Source: an uncultured Croceicoccus sp.
GTDB taxonomy: Bacteria > Pseudomonadota > Alphaproteobacteria > Sphingomonadales > Sphingomonadaceae
Reading direction: 5' to 3'
Assembly (NCBI RefSeq): GCF_947496385.1
Contig: NZ_CANMCP010000001.1
Location: 719,416-783,415, forward strand
DNA: 64,000 nucleotides
Shown here: positions 11,604 to 22,157 of the stretch, one piece after another
Position numbering within the stretch: position 1 is the first letter of the stretch
How the letters are laid out: every line of letters starts with the position of its first letter
The notes under the pieces: generated by a model
Databases searched by the model: none
Told to the model about the DNA's origin: nothing
What the model saw: only the letters and a program-made list of their open reading frames with translations
Made by a program: the position numbers and the translations under genes

Positions 11604-11833
11604 ACCGGACCAATTTGACGATAGCTGTGCATGGCGTTCGAAGGCGTGCCATTATGATACGCGGCATTGTGATGGTCGCGATGCTCGGCCCGTTTGTCAC
11701 CGCATGCGTGAATGTGACGGCGCCGTCCGACCCGATCGTCATCGAATTGAACGTGAACATCAAACAGGAAGTTCTCTACAGGCTCGTCGCCTCGGCCGAA
11801 GAGAACATCGAAAGCAATCCGGAGATATTCTGA
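11600..11833 (+). CDS. ynbE: YnbE-family lipoprotein
   Basis: Signal sequence then TACVNVTAPSDPIVIELNVNIKQEV; ATGA overlap with the upstream gene. Confidence 0.8.
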   Translation: MNRTNLTIAVHGVRRRAIMIRGIVMVAMLGPFVTACVNVTAPSDPIVIELNVNIKQEVLYRLVASAEENIESNPEIF

Positions 11834-12240
11834 TGCCCCGCCACACTCTTGCCCGCCGCCTTGCCGGCCTCGCCCTGCCGGCGTTCGCGCTTCTCGCCAT
11901 GGCGCAGCCTGCCGGCGCGATGCAGCGCGAACCCGCCTATGCCGAGGCGCGCGCCAACGGCACCGTCGGCGAGAGGATCGACGGCTATCTCGGCTTTACC
12001 GGCGCGCCGCCGGCCGGGCTTCGCGCGGTGATCGACGACATCAATATCCGCCGCAAGGCCAGCTATGCCGACCGTGCCCGGGCCGCCGGCGTCACGATCG
12101 AGGAATTCGCCTTTGCCCAGGGCTGCATCCTCATCGCGCGCACCTCGCCGGGCGAAAAGTATCAGGCACCGGGTGGAAGCTGGCAGACCCGCGGGAGCGG
12201 CGCGCCGCAGCTCGATCCGCGCTGTCCCGCGGTGGGCTGA
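11833..12240 (+). CDS. ydbL: YdbL family (DUF1318) periplasmic protein
   Basis: Signal peptide; EARANGTVGERIDGYLGF...INIRRKASYADRARAAG; TGATG overlap with upstream gene. Confidence 0.8.
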   Translation: MPRHTLARRLAGLALPAFALLAMAQPAGAMQREPAYAEARANGTVGERIDGYLGFTGAPPAGLRAVIDDINIRRKASYADRARAAGVTIEEFAFAQGCILIARTSPGEKYQAPGGSWQTRGSGAPQLDPRCPAVG

Positions 12241-12415
12241 ACGTCCGGGGGGCCGCCGCATCGATGGGTGCGCGGGAACGATCCTTCGCCGCTACTGCGA
12301 TGAAGGCGTGCGCTTGTGTTGACTTGCCCGAACCCCTTTCCTAAAGGAGCGGCGCCCTCGACGGGCAGCTAATCGCACTTGCCGAGCGGACTTCTTGGTT
12401 GGAGGAGCTACAGGC

Positions 12416-12733
12416 ATGGGTGAAGAGCGGTCCGGGCGGGAGCCACTTGGCGAGGATGCGCGAATCGACGCGCTCGACGCGCAGCTCAAGGCTGCGAAAG
12501 AGCGGGAAGAGCAACGCAACCGGCCGCAATCCCACGGGACCGATGCGAATTATCGCATGGGAAACAGGGTGCTTGCGGAATTGCTGGGCGGGCTTATCGG
12601 CGGCGCGCTGATCGGTTGGGTGATCGACCGGTTTGCAGGTACCGGGCCGTGGGGTCTGTTGGTGATGCTGTTCCTCGGGATAGTCGTTGCTTTCAGAAAC
12701 ATAATTAGGATTTCGAACACGCGTTCCGATTGA
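12416..12733 (+). CDS. atpI: F0F1 ATP synthase-associated AtpZ/AtpI-like protein
   Basis: Two TM helices, GGLIGGALIGWVIDRF; precedes atpB. Confidence 0.8.
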   Translation: MGEERSGREPLGEDARIDALDAQLKAAKEREEQRNRPQSHGTDANYRMGNRVLAELLGGLIGGALIGWVIDRFAGTGPWGLLVMLFLGIVVAFRNIIRISNTRSD

Positions 12734-12882
12734 TCTGCCTGGCTTTACGGGCAGTATCGAAAGGGGCGCCGGTGTTTTTGCATAGCTGCGATCGTCGCCC
12801 ACACGGGGCGGGGACGCGTTGAGGGATAAGGGACGATCCGGGCAGATTGCCATGGGCCGCCTCGAACGACAGGGACAATCGC

Positions 12883-13668
12883 GTGGCAACCGAAGCCAAG
12901 GTCGATCCGATGCACCAGTTCACCATCGAGCCGCTTTTCGGCTCCGATGGGTGGGAAGTGGCCGGATATAATCTCGCATTCACGAATTCGGCGCTCTGGA
13001 TGGCGCTGACGGCGGTCGTGCTCTGGGGCTTCGTCGCGCTGGGCATGAAGGGGCAGCTCGTCCCCGGGCGCTGGCAGATGGCGGTCGAAAGCTTCACCGG
13101 CTTCGTCGACGACATGCTGGAGGCGAACATCGGCAAGGCCGGGCGCAAATACGTGCCCTACGTGTTCTCGCTGTTCATGTTCATCCTGTTCGCCAACGTG
13201 CTCGGCCTGCTGCCGCTCGGCGTCGTCGGCCTGCACCCCTTTACCTTCACCAGCCATTTCACGGTCACCGGCATTCTCGCGATCATGTCGTTCTCGATCG
13301 TGCTGATCGTCGGATTTGCGAAGCACGGGATCGGTTTTCTGTCGCTGTTCGTGCCGCATGGCACGCCCGCGCTGATGATCCCGTTCATCTTCCTGGTCGA
13401 GCTGGTCAGCTTCATGGTCCGCCCGTTCAGCCTCGCGCTGCGGCTTTTCGTGGCGATGATGGCCGGGCACCTTCTGCTCGAGGTCCTGTCGGGCTTCGTC
13501 ATCAGCAGCTCGAACGCGGGGGTCGGCACCGGCGTGCTCGTCGGCATTCCCACGTTCCTCCTGATGATCGGCATCTGCGCGCTCGAACTGCTCGTCGCTG
13601 CCGTGCAGGCCTATGTTTTCGCCCTGTTGACCGCGCTCTACATCAATGACGCGGAAAACCTTCACTAA
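12883..13668 (+). CDS. atpB: F0F1 ATP synthase subunit a
   Basis: HQFTIEPLFG..., LALRLFVAMMAGHLLLEVL with the conserved Arg. Confidence 0.95.
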   Translation: MATEAKVDPMHQFTIEPLFGSDGWEVAGYNLAFTNSALWMALTAVVLWGFVALGMKGQLVPGRWQMAVESFTGFVDDMLEANIGKAGRKYVPYVFSLFMFILFANVLGLLPLGVVGLHPFTFTSHFTVTGILAIMSFSIVLIVGFAKHGIGFLSLFVPHGTPALMIPFIFLVELVSFMVRPFSLALRLFVAMMAGHLLLEVLSGFVISSSNAGVGTGVLVGIPTFLLMIGICALELLVAAVQAYVFALLTALYINDAENLH

Positions 13669-13708
13669 GTCTTCGAATTACCGAATCTACGAAAGGGAGT
13701 TTATTACC

Positions 13709-13936
13709 ATGGACGCAGAAAGCGCACGCATGCTCGGTGCCGGTCTCGCCGCTGTCGGTGCCGGTCTGGCATCGCTGGGTGTCGGCAATGTCTTTGCAAA
13801 GTTCCTGGAAGGCGCGCTGCGCAATCCGGGCGCCGCAGACGGTCAGCAGGGCCGCCTGTTCATCGGCTTCGCCGCTGCCGAACTTCTCGGTCTGCTGGCG
13901 TTCGTCGTGGCGATGATCCTGGTCTTCGTGGCCTGA
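13709..13936 (+). CDS. atpE: F0F1 ATP synthase subunit c
   Basis: 75 aa hairpin; FIGFAAAELLGLLAFVVAMIL carrying the proton-binding Glu. Confidence 0.96.
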   Translation: MDAESARMLGAGLAAVGAGLASLGVGNVFAKFLEGALRNPGAADGQQGRLFIGFAAAELLGLLAFVVAMILVFVA

Positions 13937-14016
13937 TCGCATTGCCTGTGCGATCCGGCCGGGGCAGGGGCCCTGGCCGGATCGATACCTATCCAATCAT
14001 GCCTTCGGACTGATCG

Positions 14017-14511
14017 ATGCCACAAATCGAACAAATCGCCGCGACCTATGCCAGCCAGATCTTCTGGCTGCTGCTGATTTTCGGTCTCGTGTTTTTCGTG
14101 GTCGGAAAAGGCATGGTGCCCAAGGTCATGGGCACGGTCGACATGCGCGACAAGCGTATCGCCGACGATCTTACCGCCGCCGAAACCGCCCGCCGCGAAG
14201 CGGACGAGCAGGAAGAGGCATGGCGCAAACGTGAAAACGACAATCGCGCGCGGGCTCAGGCTCTCATCGCGGAGGCGAAAGCCGATGCCGCCGGCCAGAC
14301 CGAGCGTGCCGTCGCCGAGGCACAGTCCCGCATCGACGAGAAGCTCGCCGCGGCCGAGGCACGCATCGATGCCTCGCGCCGCAATGCCGCGACCGAGATC
14401 GAGAATGTCGCCACCGAAGCGACCCAGGACATCGTGAAGCGCATTGCCGCGCTCAACGTGTCGCAGGCCGAGGCGCACAACGCCGTCAAGGAGGTCATGG
14501 TCCGTGGCTGA
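14017..14511 (+). CDS. atpF': F0F1 ATP synthase subunit b'
   Basis: N-terminal TM and long charged coil; between atpE and atpF. Confidence 0.9.
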   Translation: MPQIEQIAATYASQIFWLLLIFGLVFFVVGKGMVPKVMGTVDMRDKRIADDLTAAETARREADEQEEAWRKRENDNRARAQALIAEAKADAAGQTERAVAEAQSRIDEKLAAAEARIDASRRNAATEIENVATEATQDIVKRIAALNVSQAEAHNAVKEVMVRG

Positions 14512-15109
14512 TTACCAACTGTTTCTGAACGGCATGGCCGTTACCTCCGTCGGGGTCGAGGAACGCCTCGATCATGCTGCCGAACTCGAAGGCATGACCG
14601 AGGACCACGGCGGCGAGCATGTCGAACCTGTGGCGTTCGGCTTCATCGGGCCGGGTGCATGGGTGTCGATGGCGATGCTCGTGTTCATCCTTATCCTGTT
14701 GTGGAAAGGTGTGCCGAAACTCGTCGCAGGCAGCCTGGATGCGCGTATCGCTGCCATCCGGGAGCAGCTCGACGATGCAAAGCGCCTGCGCGGCGAAGCC
14801 GAAGCTCTTCGCAAAGAATATGCCGACAAGATTGCCGGTGCCGAACGCGACGCGGAGGCCATGCTCGAAAATGCGCGGCGCGAGGCCGGTGCCATTGTCG
14901 AGCGTGCGGAAACCGACACGGCGGCGATGATCGCCCGCCGCGAACGCATGGCGCAGGACAAGATTGCCGGCGCCGAACGCGCCGCGGTCGAGGAACTGCG
15001 CGCGCAGGCAGCCCGCGCCTCGGCCGAAGCATCGGGGCAGATCATCGCCCGCAACCACAACGCGGTCGCCGATCGTGCGCTGGTTGACAAGGCGATCGCC
15101 AGCTTCTGA
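14504..15109 (+). CDS. atpF: F0F1 ATP synthase subunit b
   Basis: Single TM and coiled coil; GTG start VADYQLF. Confidence 0.9.
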   Translation: MADYQLFLNGMAVTSVGVEERLDHAAELEGMTEDHGGEHVEPVAFGFIGPGAWVSMAMLVFILILLWKGVPKLVAGSLDARIAAIREQLDDAKRLRGEAEALRKEYADKIAGAERDAEAMLENARREAGAIVERAETDTAAMIARRERMAQDKIAGAERAAVEELRAQAARASAEASGQIIARNHNAVADRALVDKAIASF

Positions 15110-15130
15110 CCCTATTGCCAGCGTCAGAAT

Positions 15131-15164
15131 AAAAGCCCGGCGGGAGCGATCCTGCCGGGCTTTT
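15131..15164 (+). terminator. Rho-independent terminator of the atp operon
   Basis: AAAAGCCCGGCgggagcgatcctGCCGGGCTTTT. Confidence 0.85.
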
Positions 15165-15197
15165 CGTATTTGTCAGCTATCGCGGCGCAAGCTGATC

Positions 15198-15956
15198 TCA
15201 AAATGCATCCTTCGCGGCGCGCAGGGCTGCAAACGTCGCCACCGCATCACCGCCACCCCAGCGCCCCTGCATTCCGGCGTCATCGGCCCGAAGAAACGGG
15301 TTGGACGCCAGTTCCCGTTCCAGCGTCGTGGGAACCGTCGGCTTGCCTTGCGCCCGCAGCGCCTCCACCTCTTCGGCATAGTCGCGAAGTGCGCCATTAT
15401 CGGGATCCGCATGCAGCGCGAATCGGGCGTTTGCGGCGGTATATTCATGTGCGCAATAAATCGTCGTCTGCGGCGGCAATGACTTAAGGCGCAGCAGGCT
15501 GTTCCAGAATTGATCGGCCGTCCCCTCGAACATGCGGCCACAGCCGAGCGCGAACAACGCGTCACCGACAAAGGCGATTTCCGCGTCGGGTAGGTGATAG
15601 GCAATATGGCCGTGGGTATGGCCACCGACATCGATGATCTGCGCCTCGTGCGCGCCGACGCGAACCGTGTCGCGGCCCGCGACGGTGCGGTCGATCGCCG
15701 CGATTTTCGGTGCTTCTGCGGCGGGCGCGACGATATGGCATCCGGTCGCGGCCTTGATCGCCTCGTTTCCACCGGCGTGGTCGGGATGCCAGTGCGTGTT
15801 CCAGATCTGCGTGATCGTCCAGCCCTTGCTTTCTGCCTCACGCAGATACGCGTCGGCATCGGGCGTATCGATGCAGACGGTCTCCCCGCTTTCCGCATTG
15901 TGCAGGAGGTATCCGTAATTGTCGGACAGGCAGGGAAACTGGTGAATGTGCAACAT
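15198..15956 (-). CDS. gloB: Hydroxyacylglutathione hydrolase (glyoxalase II)
   Basis: THWHPDHAGG metallo-beta-lactamase motif; C-terminal HEYTAANARFAL. Confidence 0.94.
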   Translation of the reverse strand: MLHIHQFPCLSDNYGYLLHNAESGETVCIDTPDADAYLREAESKGWTITQIWNTHWHPDHAGGNEAIKAATGCHIVAPAAEAPKIAAIDRTVAGRDTVRVGAHEAQIIDVGGHTHGHIAYHLPDAEIAFVGDALFALGCGRMFEGTADQFWNSLLRLKSLPPQTTIYCAHEYTAANARFALHADPDNGALRDYAEEVEALRAQGKPTVPTTLERELASNPFLRADDAGMQGRWGGGDAVATFAALRAAKDAF

Positions 15957-16065
15957 GGCGGTCCTTCGATCGGCAGAATGGAACTATGGCGGCCTGCGTT
16001 CTCCGTATCAATCCGCCGGCCCCTTCGCCGGTTCCGGGGCGACGACAGATGCAGGCCCGCAATAG

Positions 16066-16105
16066 CAAAAGCCCGCCCGCTGTTTCCAGCGGACGGGCCT
16101 TTGTT
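16066..16105 (-). terminator. Rho-independent terminator downstream of rpsA
   Basis: AAAAGCCCGcCCGCTGtttCCAGCGGaCGGGCctttgttgttt; usable on minus strand. Confidence 0.75.
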
Positions 16106-16131
16106 GTTTCCGTAGGGAAAGCGTGAAGGGC

Positions 16132-17835
16132 TTAGTTCTTGCCCTTCAGCGCCTCGCCCAGGATGTCGCCGAGCGATGCGCCCGAATCGGACGAGCCGTA
16201 CTGCGCAACCGCTTCCTTCTCTTCGGCCAGCTGACGGGCCTTGATCGAGAAGTTGGGCTTCTTCGTGCGGTCGAAACCGGTGACCATCGCATCGACCTTC
16301 TGTCCGGTCTGGAAACGGTCGGGACGCTGCTCGTCGCGGTCGCGGCCAAGGTCCGAACGCTTCACGAAACCGGTCGCGCCGTCTTCGCCGACCTGCACTT
16401 CGAGCCCGCCATCGCGAACCTCGAGAACGGTGACGGTGACGACTTCGCCGCGGCGCAGGCCGTCGGTCGCGCCGCCGCCAACGGCCGGTGCGCCCTTTTC
16501 GAGCTGCTTCATGCCGAGCGAGATGCGCTCCTTCTCGACGTCGATGTCGAGCACGACGGCTTCGACTTCCTCACCCTTGCGGTGCAGGGCGAGGGCGTCT
16601 TCACCCGAAATGCCCCACGCGATGTCGGACATGTGAACCATGCCGTCGACGTCGCCATCGAGGCCGATGAACAGGCCGAATTCGGTCGCGTTCTTGACTT
16701 CGCCGGTGACGGTGGAGCCGATCGGGTGCTTCTCCGCGAAATCGTCCCAGGGGTTCGACTGCGCCTGCTTGAGGCCGAGCGAGATGCGGCGCTTTTCCGA
16801 ATCGACTTCGAGGACCATGACTTCCACTTCCTGGCTCGTCGAAACGATCTTGCCGGGGTGGACGTTCTTCTTGGTCCAGCTCATCTCGGAGACGTGGACG
16901 AGGCCTTCGATGCCCGGTTCCAGTTCGACGAACGCACCATATTCGGTGATGTTCGTGACCGTGCCCGACATCTTCATGCCGACCGGATACTTGGCCGCGA
17001 CACCGTCCCACGGATCGCTTTCAAGCTGCTTCATGCCGAGCGAGATACGCTGCGTCTCGGCATTGATGCGGATGATCTGCACGGTGACGGTGTCGCCGAT
17101 GTTCACGATCTCGTTCGGGTGGTTGACCCGCTTGTAGCTCATGTCGGTGACGTGGAGCAGGCCGTCGATCCCGCCCAGATCCACGAACGCGCCATAATCG
17201 GTGATGTTCTTCACCACGCCGTCGATCACCTGACCCTCGGCCAGCTTCTCGATCAGTTCCTGACGCTGCTCTGCGCGGGTTTCTTCGAGGACGGCGCGGC
17301 GCGACACGACGATATTGCCGCGGCGGCGATCCATCTTCAGCACCTGGAAAGGCTGCGGAATGCCCATCAGCGGGGCAATGTCGCGCACGGGGCGGATATC
17401 GACCTGCGAGCCGGGCAGGAACGCCACGGCGCCGTCGAGATCGACGGTGAAGCCGCCCTTGACGCGGCCGAAAATCTGACCCTCGACGCGCTTGCCTTCG
17501 CCGAATTCGCTTTCGAGGCGGTCCCATGCGGCTTCGCGGCGGGCGCGGTCGCGCGACAGCATCGCTTCGCCGTCGGCATTTTCCACCCGGTCGACATACA
17601 CTTCGACTTCGTCACCGACGGACAGGCCGTGCGGCTGACCCTGCGGCGCGAATTCGGACAGGCGGATGCGGCCTTCGCTCTTCAGGCCGACGTCGATGAT
17701 CGCCTTGTCATTCTCGATACCGGTGACGGTGCCCATGACGACGCGGCCTTCGAAGCCGCCATCGGCCTCATTACCAAGCGTTTCGTCGAGCATTGCCGCG
17801 AAATCGTCGCGGCTCGGATTTGCCGAAGTGGCCAT
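16132..17835 (-). CDS. rpsA: 30S ribosomal protein S1
   Basis: Repeated S1 domains (GTVTNITEYGAFVELEPGIEGLVHVSEMSW); start MATSANPSRDD, track ORF extended upstream. Confidence 0.96.
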   Translation of the reverse strand: MATSANPSRDDFAAMLDETLGNEADGGFEGRVVMGTVTGIENDKAIIDVGLKSEGRIRLSEFAPQGQPHGLSVGDEVEVYVDRVENADGEAMLSRDRARREAAWDRLESEFGEGKRVEGQIFGRVKGGFTVDLDGAVAFLPGSQVDIRPVRDIAPLMGIPQPFQVLKMDRRRGNIVVSRRAVLEETRAEQRQELIEKLAEGQVIDGVVKNITDYGAFVDLGGIDGLLHVTDMSYKRVNHPNEIVNIGDTVTVQIIRINAETQRISLGMKQLESDPWDGVAAKYPVGMKMSGTVTNITEYGAFVELEPGIEGLVHVSEMSWTKKNVHPGKIVSTSQEVEVMVLEVDSEKRRISLGLKQAQSNPWDDFAEKHPIGSTVTGEVKNATEFGLFIGLDGDVDGMVHMSDIAWGISGEDALALHRKGEEVEAVVLDIDVEKERISLGMKQLEKGAPAVGGGATDGLRRGEVVTVTVLEVRDGGLEVQVGEDGATGFVKRSDLGRDRDEQRPDRFQTGQKVDAMVTGFDRTKKPNFSIKARQLAEEKEAVAQYGSSDSGASLGDILGEALKGKN

Positions 17836-18164
17836 GTAGGTGAAATCCTGTTCAATCGATGTTTCCGGCCAGGCGGTTTTTCCGCCGGTCTTTTGGCCGA
17901 ACTGCCCGCACGGCCCCATGCCGATACAGGCGTCCTTCGGGGTTTTCGCCGGTCGAAAGCGGACGGAATTGCGAAACACAGGCGGCGTGGCCCGACGAAC
18001 GGGACAACACGAAACCAAGCGATGCGCGCAAAGGATGCGCCTGTCGGTGCGTCCTGCCAGCCTTCGAACGACGTTTTCAAAAACCCGTCGAACGGGCGCG
18101 CGCCTAAGTGAATTTGCGGAGAATTGCAAGCGAAACCGCCCGCGCGGCAAGCTTTCGTCTTCGG

Positions 18165-18794
18165 TCAGGCCTGCTCGCCGCGCCGCCTTTCGACCAGCGC
18201 GATGGCCGCGGCCAGCGATTCGGCTGCATCGAGGTCTGAATTGTCGAGCACCATCGCATCCGCTGCCTCGACCAGAGGCGCCTCCGCCCGGTTGCGGTCG
18301 CGCGCGTCCCGCCGCACCAGATCGGCGTGGATCGCGTCCAGCGTGACATCCTCGCCCCGGCTCTGGCTTTCGCGGAAACGGCGCATGGCCCGTGCCTCGA
18401 GGCTGGCCGTGACGAACAGTTTTACCGGGGCGTCGGGCGCGATCACCGTGCCGATGTCGCGTCCGTCCAGCACCGCGCCGCCGGGCCGCGCGGCAAAGGC
18501 GCGTTGCCGCGCCAGCAACGCCGCCCGGACGCGCTTGTGCACCGACACCCGGCTCGCCAGCGCGCCGACCGCCTCTGTTCGAAGCATCGGTTCGGCGAGC
18601 AGGCTGTCCGGGAATTCGCAGGCCCGCGCCGCGTCGAGCGGATCGTCCGGATCTCCGCCATTCAGCCGCACCTGCCGCCCGACCGCGCGATAAAGAAGGC
18701 CGGTGTCGAGATGCGGCAGCTGGTAATGCCGGGCCAACCCCTTGGCGATGGTACCCTTGCCCGATGCGGTCGGGCCGTCCACGGCGATGATCAT
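18165..18794 (-). CDS. cmk: Cytidylate kinase
   Basis: [32 protein letters not shown]. Confidence 0.95.
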   Translation of the reverse strand: MIIAVDGPTASGKGTIAKGLARHYQLPHLDTGLLYRAVGRQVRLNGGDPDDPLDAARACEFPDSLLAEPMLRTEAVGALASRVSVHKRVRAALLARQRAFAARPGGAVLDGRDIGTVIAPDAPVKLFVTASLEARAMRRFRESQSRGEDVTLDAIHADLVRRDARDRNRAEAPLVEAADAMVLDNSDLDAAESLAAAIALVERRRGEQA

Positions 18795-19045
18795 GGCACG
18801 CTCCTGCGGGCGGCGGCGGCCTTCACCAGGCCCCAGATGGCAACGCATGCCCATATGCCTTCGAGCACGAGCGAGGGCAGATTGGTGTTCACGGTGAGCG
18901 AGATCGCCAGCAAACCGGCGCCGAGTAGGTTCACGCTGTGGACGACGAACGGGTTGGGCGCCTCACGCGCGGTGAGATAACCATAGGCCGACACGATGCA
19001 CAGCATGCCGGCAAATCCCACGATATTGGCGGTACCGCTCGTCAC
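18791..19045 (-). CDS. Small multi-TM membrane protein (CBU_0592-like)
   Basis: 84 aa hydrophobic; between cmk and aroA; GTG start. Confidence 0.65.
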   Translation of the reverse strand: MTSGTANIVGFAGMLCIVSAYGYLTAREAPNPFVVHSVNLLGAGLLAISLTVNTNLPSLVLEGIWACVAIWGLVKAAAARRSVP

Positions 19046-20391
19046 CGCGCGGCCTCGTCGAGCAGCCGCTCGAACGCGGGAAAGCTGGTGGCGATGGGCG
19101 TCACATCGTCGATTTCGACGCCGTTCACGCTGCACAGGCCGGCGATGGCCATGCTCATGGCGATGCGATGGTCGAGATGGGTAGCGACCTGCGCGCCATC
19201 GGGCGTGCCGGGGAGGGGGTCGCCGCCGCGCCCGTCGATGACCAGCCCGTCGGCGGTTTCCTCCACCTGCGCCCCCGCGAGCGTGAGCGCCGCCGCCATC
19301 GCGGAAAGCCGGTCCGATTCCTTGACCCGCAATTCCTCGAGCCCGCGCGTCACCGTGCGCCCGCTTGCCATCGACGCCGCCACGAAGAGCACAGGAAACT
19401 CGTCGATCATGGCCGGCGCGACGGCGGGGTCCACCTCCACGCCCGAAAGCGCGGAATGCCGCACGCGCAGATCGGCCACAGGCTCGCCGCCGACCTCGCG
19501 GCGGTCCTGCTCCTCGATCGAGCCGCCCATGGCGCGCAGCACGTCGAGAAGCGCCGCGCGGGTGGGGTTCAGCCCGACATTTTCGAGGATCAGATCGGAG
19601 CCCGGCACAAGCAATGCAGCCACGACGAAAAACGCGGCGGAGGACGGATCGCCGGGCACAACGATATTGCACGCGTGCAATTCGGAAGGCCCGGCGAGCG
19701 TGATGACCCGCGCGCCGTTTTCCTCACCGACGGAAAGATCGGCACCGAACCCGCGCAGCATCCGCTCCGAATGATCGCGCGTCGCGACCGGCTCGATGAC
19801 GCTGGTTTCCCCCGCGATATTCAGCCCCGCCAGAAGCACCGCGCTCTTCACCTGCGCCGAGGCGACGGGCAGTTCGTAGCGGATCGGCACGCCGGGATGC
19901 GCACCCCGCATGGTGAGCGGGAGGCGCCCGCCGGGACTGGCCGTAAATTCGGCCCCGATGCGCGAAAGCGGTTCGATCACCCGGCCCATCGGCCGCTTCG
20001 ACAGGCTGGCGTCGCCCGTGAAGGTCGCAGTGATCCCATGGCTTGCGATGAGCCCCATCAGCAGCCGCGTCGATGTGCCCGAATTGCCCATCTCCAGCGC
20101 GGTTTCGGGTTGCAGCAATCCGCCGCTTCCCACCCCGTCGACATGCCAGATGCCGTCGTCATTGCGCACGACCGTCGCGCCCATCGCCCGCATGGCGGCC
20201 GCCGTGGCAAGCACATCCTCGCCTTCGAGCAGGCCGGAAATCGTGCTTTGCCCAACGGCCAGTGAGGACAGCATGATGGAGCGGTGGCTGATCGATTTGT
20301 CGCCGGGCACGCGCATGCGCCCGGTCAATGCGCCCGGCTTGCGAAAACGGCGGGGACGCAGACGATCTGCGTGGGGATCGGGTGCGGTCAT
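19042..20391 (-). CDS. aroA: 3-phosphoshikimate 1-carboxyvinyltransferase
   Basis: MRVPGDKSISHRSIMLSSLA, LLMGLIASHGITATFTGDASLSKRPM, EELRVKESDRL. Confidence 0.96.
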   Translation of the reverse strand: MTAPDPHADRLRPRRFRKPGALTGRMRVPGDKSISHRSIMLSSLAVGQSTISGLLEGEDVLATAAAMRAMGATVVRNDDGIWHVDGVGSGGLLQPETALEMGNSGTSTRLLMGLIASHGITATFTGDASLSKRPMGRVIEPLSRIGAEFTASPGGRLPLTMRGAHPGVPIRYELPVASAQVKSAVLLAGLNIAGETSVIEPVATRDHSERMLRGFGADLSVGEENGARVITLAGPSELHACNIVVPGDPSSAAFFVVAALLVPGSDLILENVGLNPTRAALLDVLRAMGGSIEEQDRREVGGEPVADLRVRHSALSGVEVDPAVAPAMIDEFPVLFVAASMASGRTVTRGLEELRVKESDRLSAMAAALTLAGAQVEETADGLVIDGRGGDPLPGTPDGAQVATHLDHRIAMSMAIAGLCSVNGVEIDDVTPIATSFPAFERLLDEAAR

Positions 20392-20571
20392 CGTGCGGGG
20401 TCCGGGTGTGGTCATTGCGGCGGGCTTTTGACAGGGGGACCGGCCTATGGCAAGGCGCGCGCTCTTCGCAGGGACGGACATGCGGTTGAAGCCCGCCCCT
20501 CGCGCGCCCATTTAATATTGCAGCCAGATATGCCGGCGCAGTTTTGCCGGCATCGCCAGACGAGGAATTTC

Positions 20572-20898
20572 ATGGTCAAGCCCGAATGGGGTGCAAAGCA
20601 CACCTGCCCGAAATGCGGAACCCGCTTCTACGATCTCGGCAAGGACGACCCGGTCCACTGCATCGAGTGCGGGAACGAATGGACGCCCGAACCCGTGCTG
20701 AAAAGCAAGCAGCCCATCCCCTTCGAGGAAACGAAGGACAAGAAGAAGGAAGACGATTCCGATCTGGGCGATGACGATCTGGACAATGATCTGGACGTGG
20801 ACGACGACGATGATTCGCCGGACAACGACGTCGATCTTGGCGGGGACGACGATCTCGGTGTCGCCAATGTGAAGGACGACGACGAAGAGGACAGCTGA
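20572..20898 (+). CDS. TIGR02300-like FYDLN-acid protein
   Basis: KHTCPKCGTRFYDLGKDDPVHCIECG then a long acidic Asp/Glu tail. Confidence 0.88.
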   Translation: MVKPEWGAKHTCPKCGTRFYDLGKDDPVHCIECGNEWTPEPVLKSKQPIPFEETKDKKKEDDSDLGDDDLDNDLDVDDDDDSPDNDVDLGGDDDLGVANVKDDDEEDS

Positions 20899-21112
20899 TC
20901 CTCGATGGCGCGCGAAGCGGGGACGATCCCCGGCCTTCGCGCGCCGTTCCGGCCGGCCAGTGAGCGACAGGGGCGGATGAATGGGGTGAGGTCGGAAATT
21001 TGCAATTTTTCCGCTTGCCAGCATCGAAACCTCTCCCTAAAGAGCCGGCTCCCGACGCGATGACGTCGGCGAAACGAAGGCCGCGGCCCATCGCCGCCTT
21101 CGGGAAAATGAC

Positions 21113-21188
<76 letters not shown>

Positions 21189-21345
21189 TTTTCCCTTATC
21201 CCTCCTTATATCTCCGAAACGCATGCGGCCTTCGGCTGCCGCGCTTCTCATGCGTTTTGCCTTCGCTTGTGCAATTTGCCCGGCTGCGTCTTGCGCCCGC
21301 GTGCGCGATCCCTATGCACGGCCAAAGCTTGAAAGGGAGGCAGAA

Positions 21346-21759
21346 ATGGCGCGTCGATACTGGCTGATGAAGTCGGAGCCCGATGTCTATTCGTGGGACG
21401 ATCTGGTGGAGCAGGGCGAAGGCACCTGGGACGGCGTCCGCAATCACAAGGCGAAAAACAATCTGATCGCGATGAAAAAGGGCGATCAGGCGTTCTTCTA
21501 TCACTCGAATATCGGGCTGGAGATCGTCGGCATCGTCGAGATCAGCGAGGATGGTATCACCGATCCGACGGATGAAACCGGCAAATGGGCCGCGGTGAAG
21601 GTGAAACCCGTTCGCAAGCTCGAAAACCCTGTCACGTTGAAGCAGGTCAAGGCCACACCCGAACTCGAAGAAATGGAGCTGGTGAAGCTCTCCCGGCTTT
21701 CGGTGGGCGAGGTTCGTGAGGAGGAATGGGAGCTGATCCTCAAGATGGCGAAGGATTGA
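21346..21759 (+). CDS. EVE-domain protein
   Basis: YWLMKSEPDVYSWDDL...WDGVRNHKAKNNL...GDQAFFYHSN. Confidence 0.92.
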   Translation: MARRYWLMKSEPDVYSWDDLVEQGEGTWDGVRNHKAKNNLIAMKKGDQAFFYHSNIGLEIVGIVEISEDGITDPTDETGKWAAVKVKPVRKLENPVTLKQVKATPELEEMELVKLSRLSVGEVREEEWELILKMAKD

Positions 21760-21913
21760 GCGCCGCCCGGACACCGTCCCGAATCGAGACAGGCTCGCCC
21801 GATCGGTCCAATGCCGGGTCGATCGCTGGTGCGGACGAAACGAATTGGTTACCATTCCGTTAAAATGAGATCCGGGCCATTACGTAGGTCCGGCGGAAAG
21901 CGGAGATCAACCG

Positions 21914-22135
21914 ATGCCCCCCTTGCCAGCCTCCCTGATATTCGTGCGCGAAACCGCGGTCGAGGGGCGTACGGTCCTCTTCGGGCAGGCTACGCGGCAT
22001 AGGGATGGCAAGCCGGCGCGCCGGTCGCTTCTGGCCCGGTTGCCCGCGTTCGCGCGTCCGAGCATGCAGGATACGCGCGATTTCCTGCTGGCCTATTGCG
22101 CGGGTTTCCTCGCGGTCGGCGCCTTCATCTTCTGA
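21914..22135 (+). CDS. Hypothetical small protein with C-terminal hydrophobic segment
   Basis: 73 aa ORF in an intergenic region; no recognised domain. Confidence 0.45.
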   Translation: MPPLPASLIFVRETAVEGRTVLFGQATRHRDGKPARRSLLARLPAFARPSMQDTRDFLLAYCAGFLAVGAFIF

Positions 22136-22157
22136 CGAGCATCGAGCGCCGGCGAGC

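Noticed and set aside
16132-17835. Internal repeats
   Set aside because: Expected S1-domain repeats of rpsA, not a novel repeat
16123-18111. 662-aa plus-strand ORF
   Set aside because: Antisense shadow of rpsA
20740-20895. Repetitive GAC/GAT-rich tract
   Set aside because: Acidic tail of the FYDLN-type protein, a known property of that family
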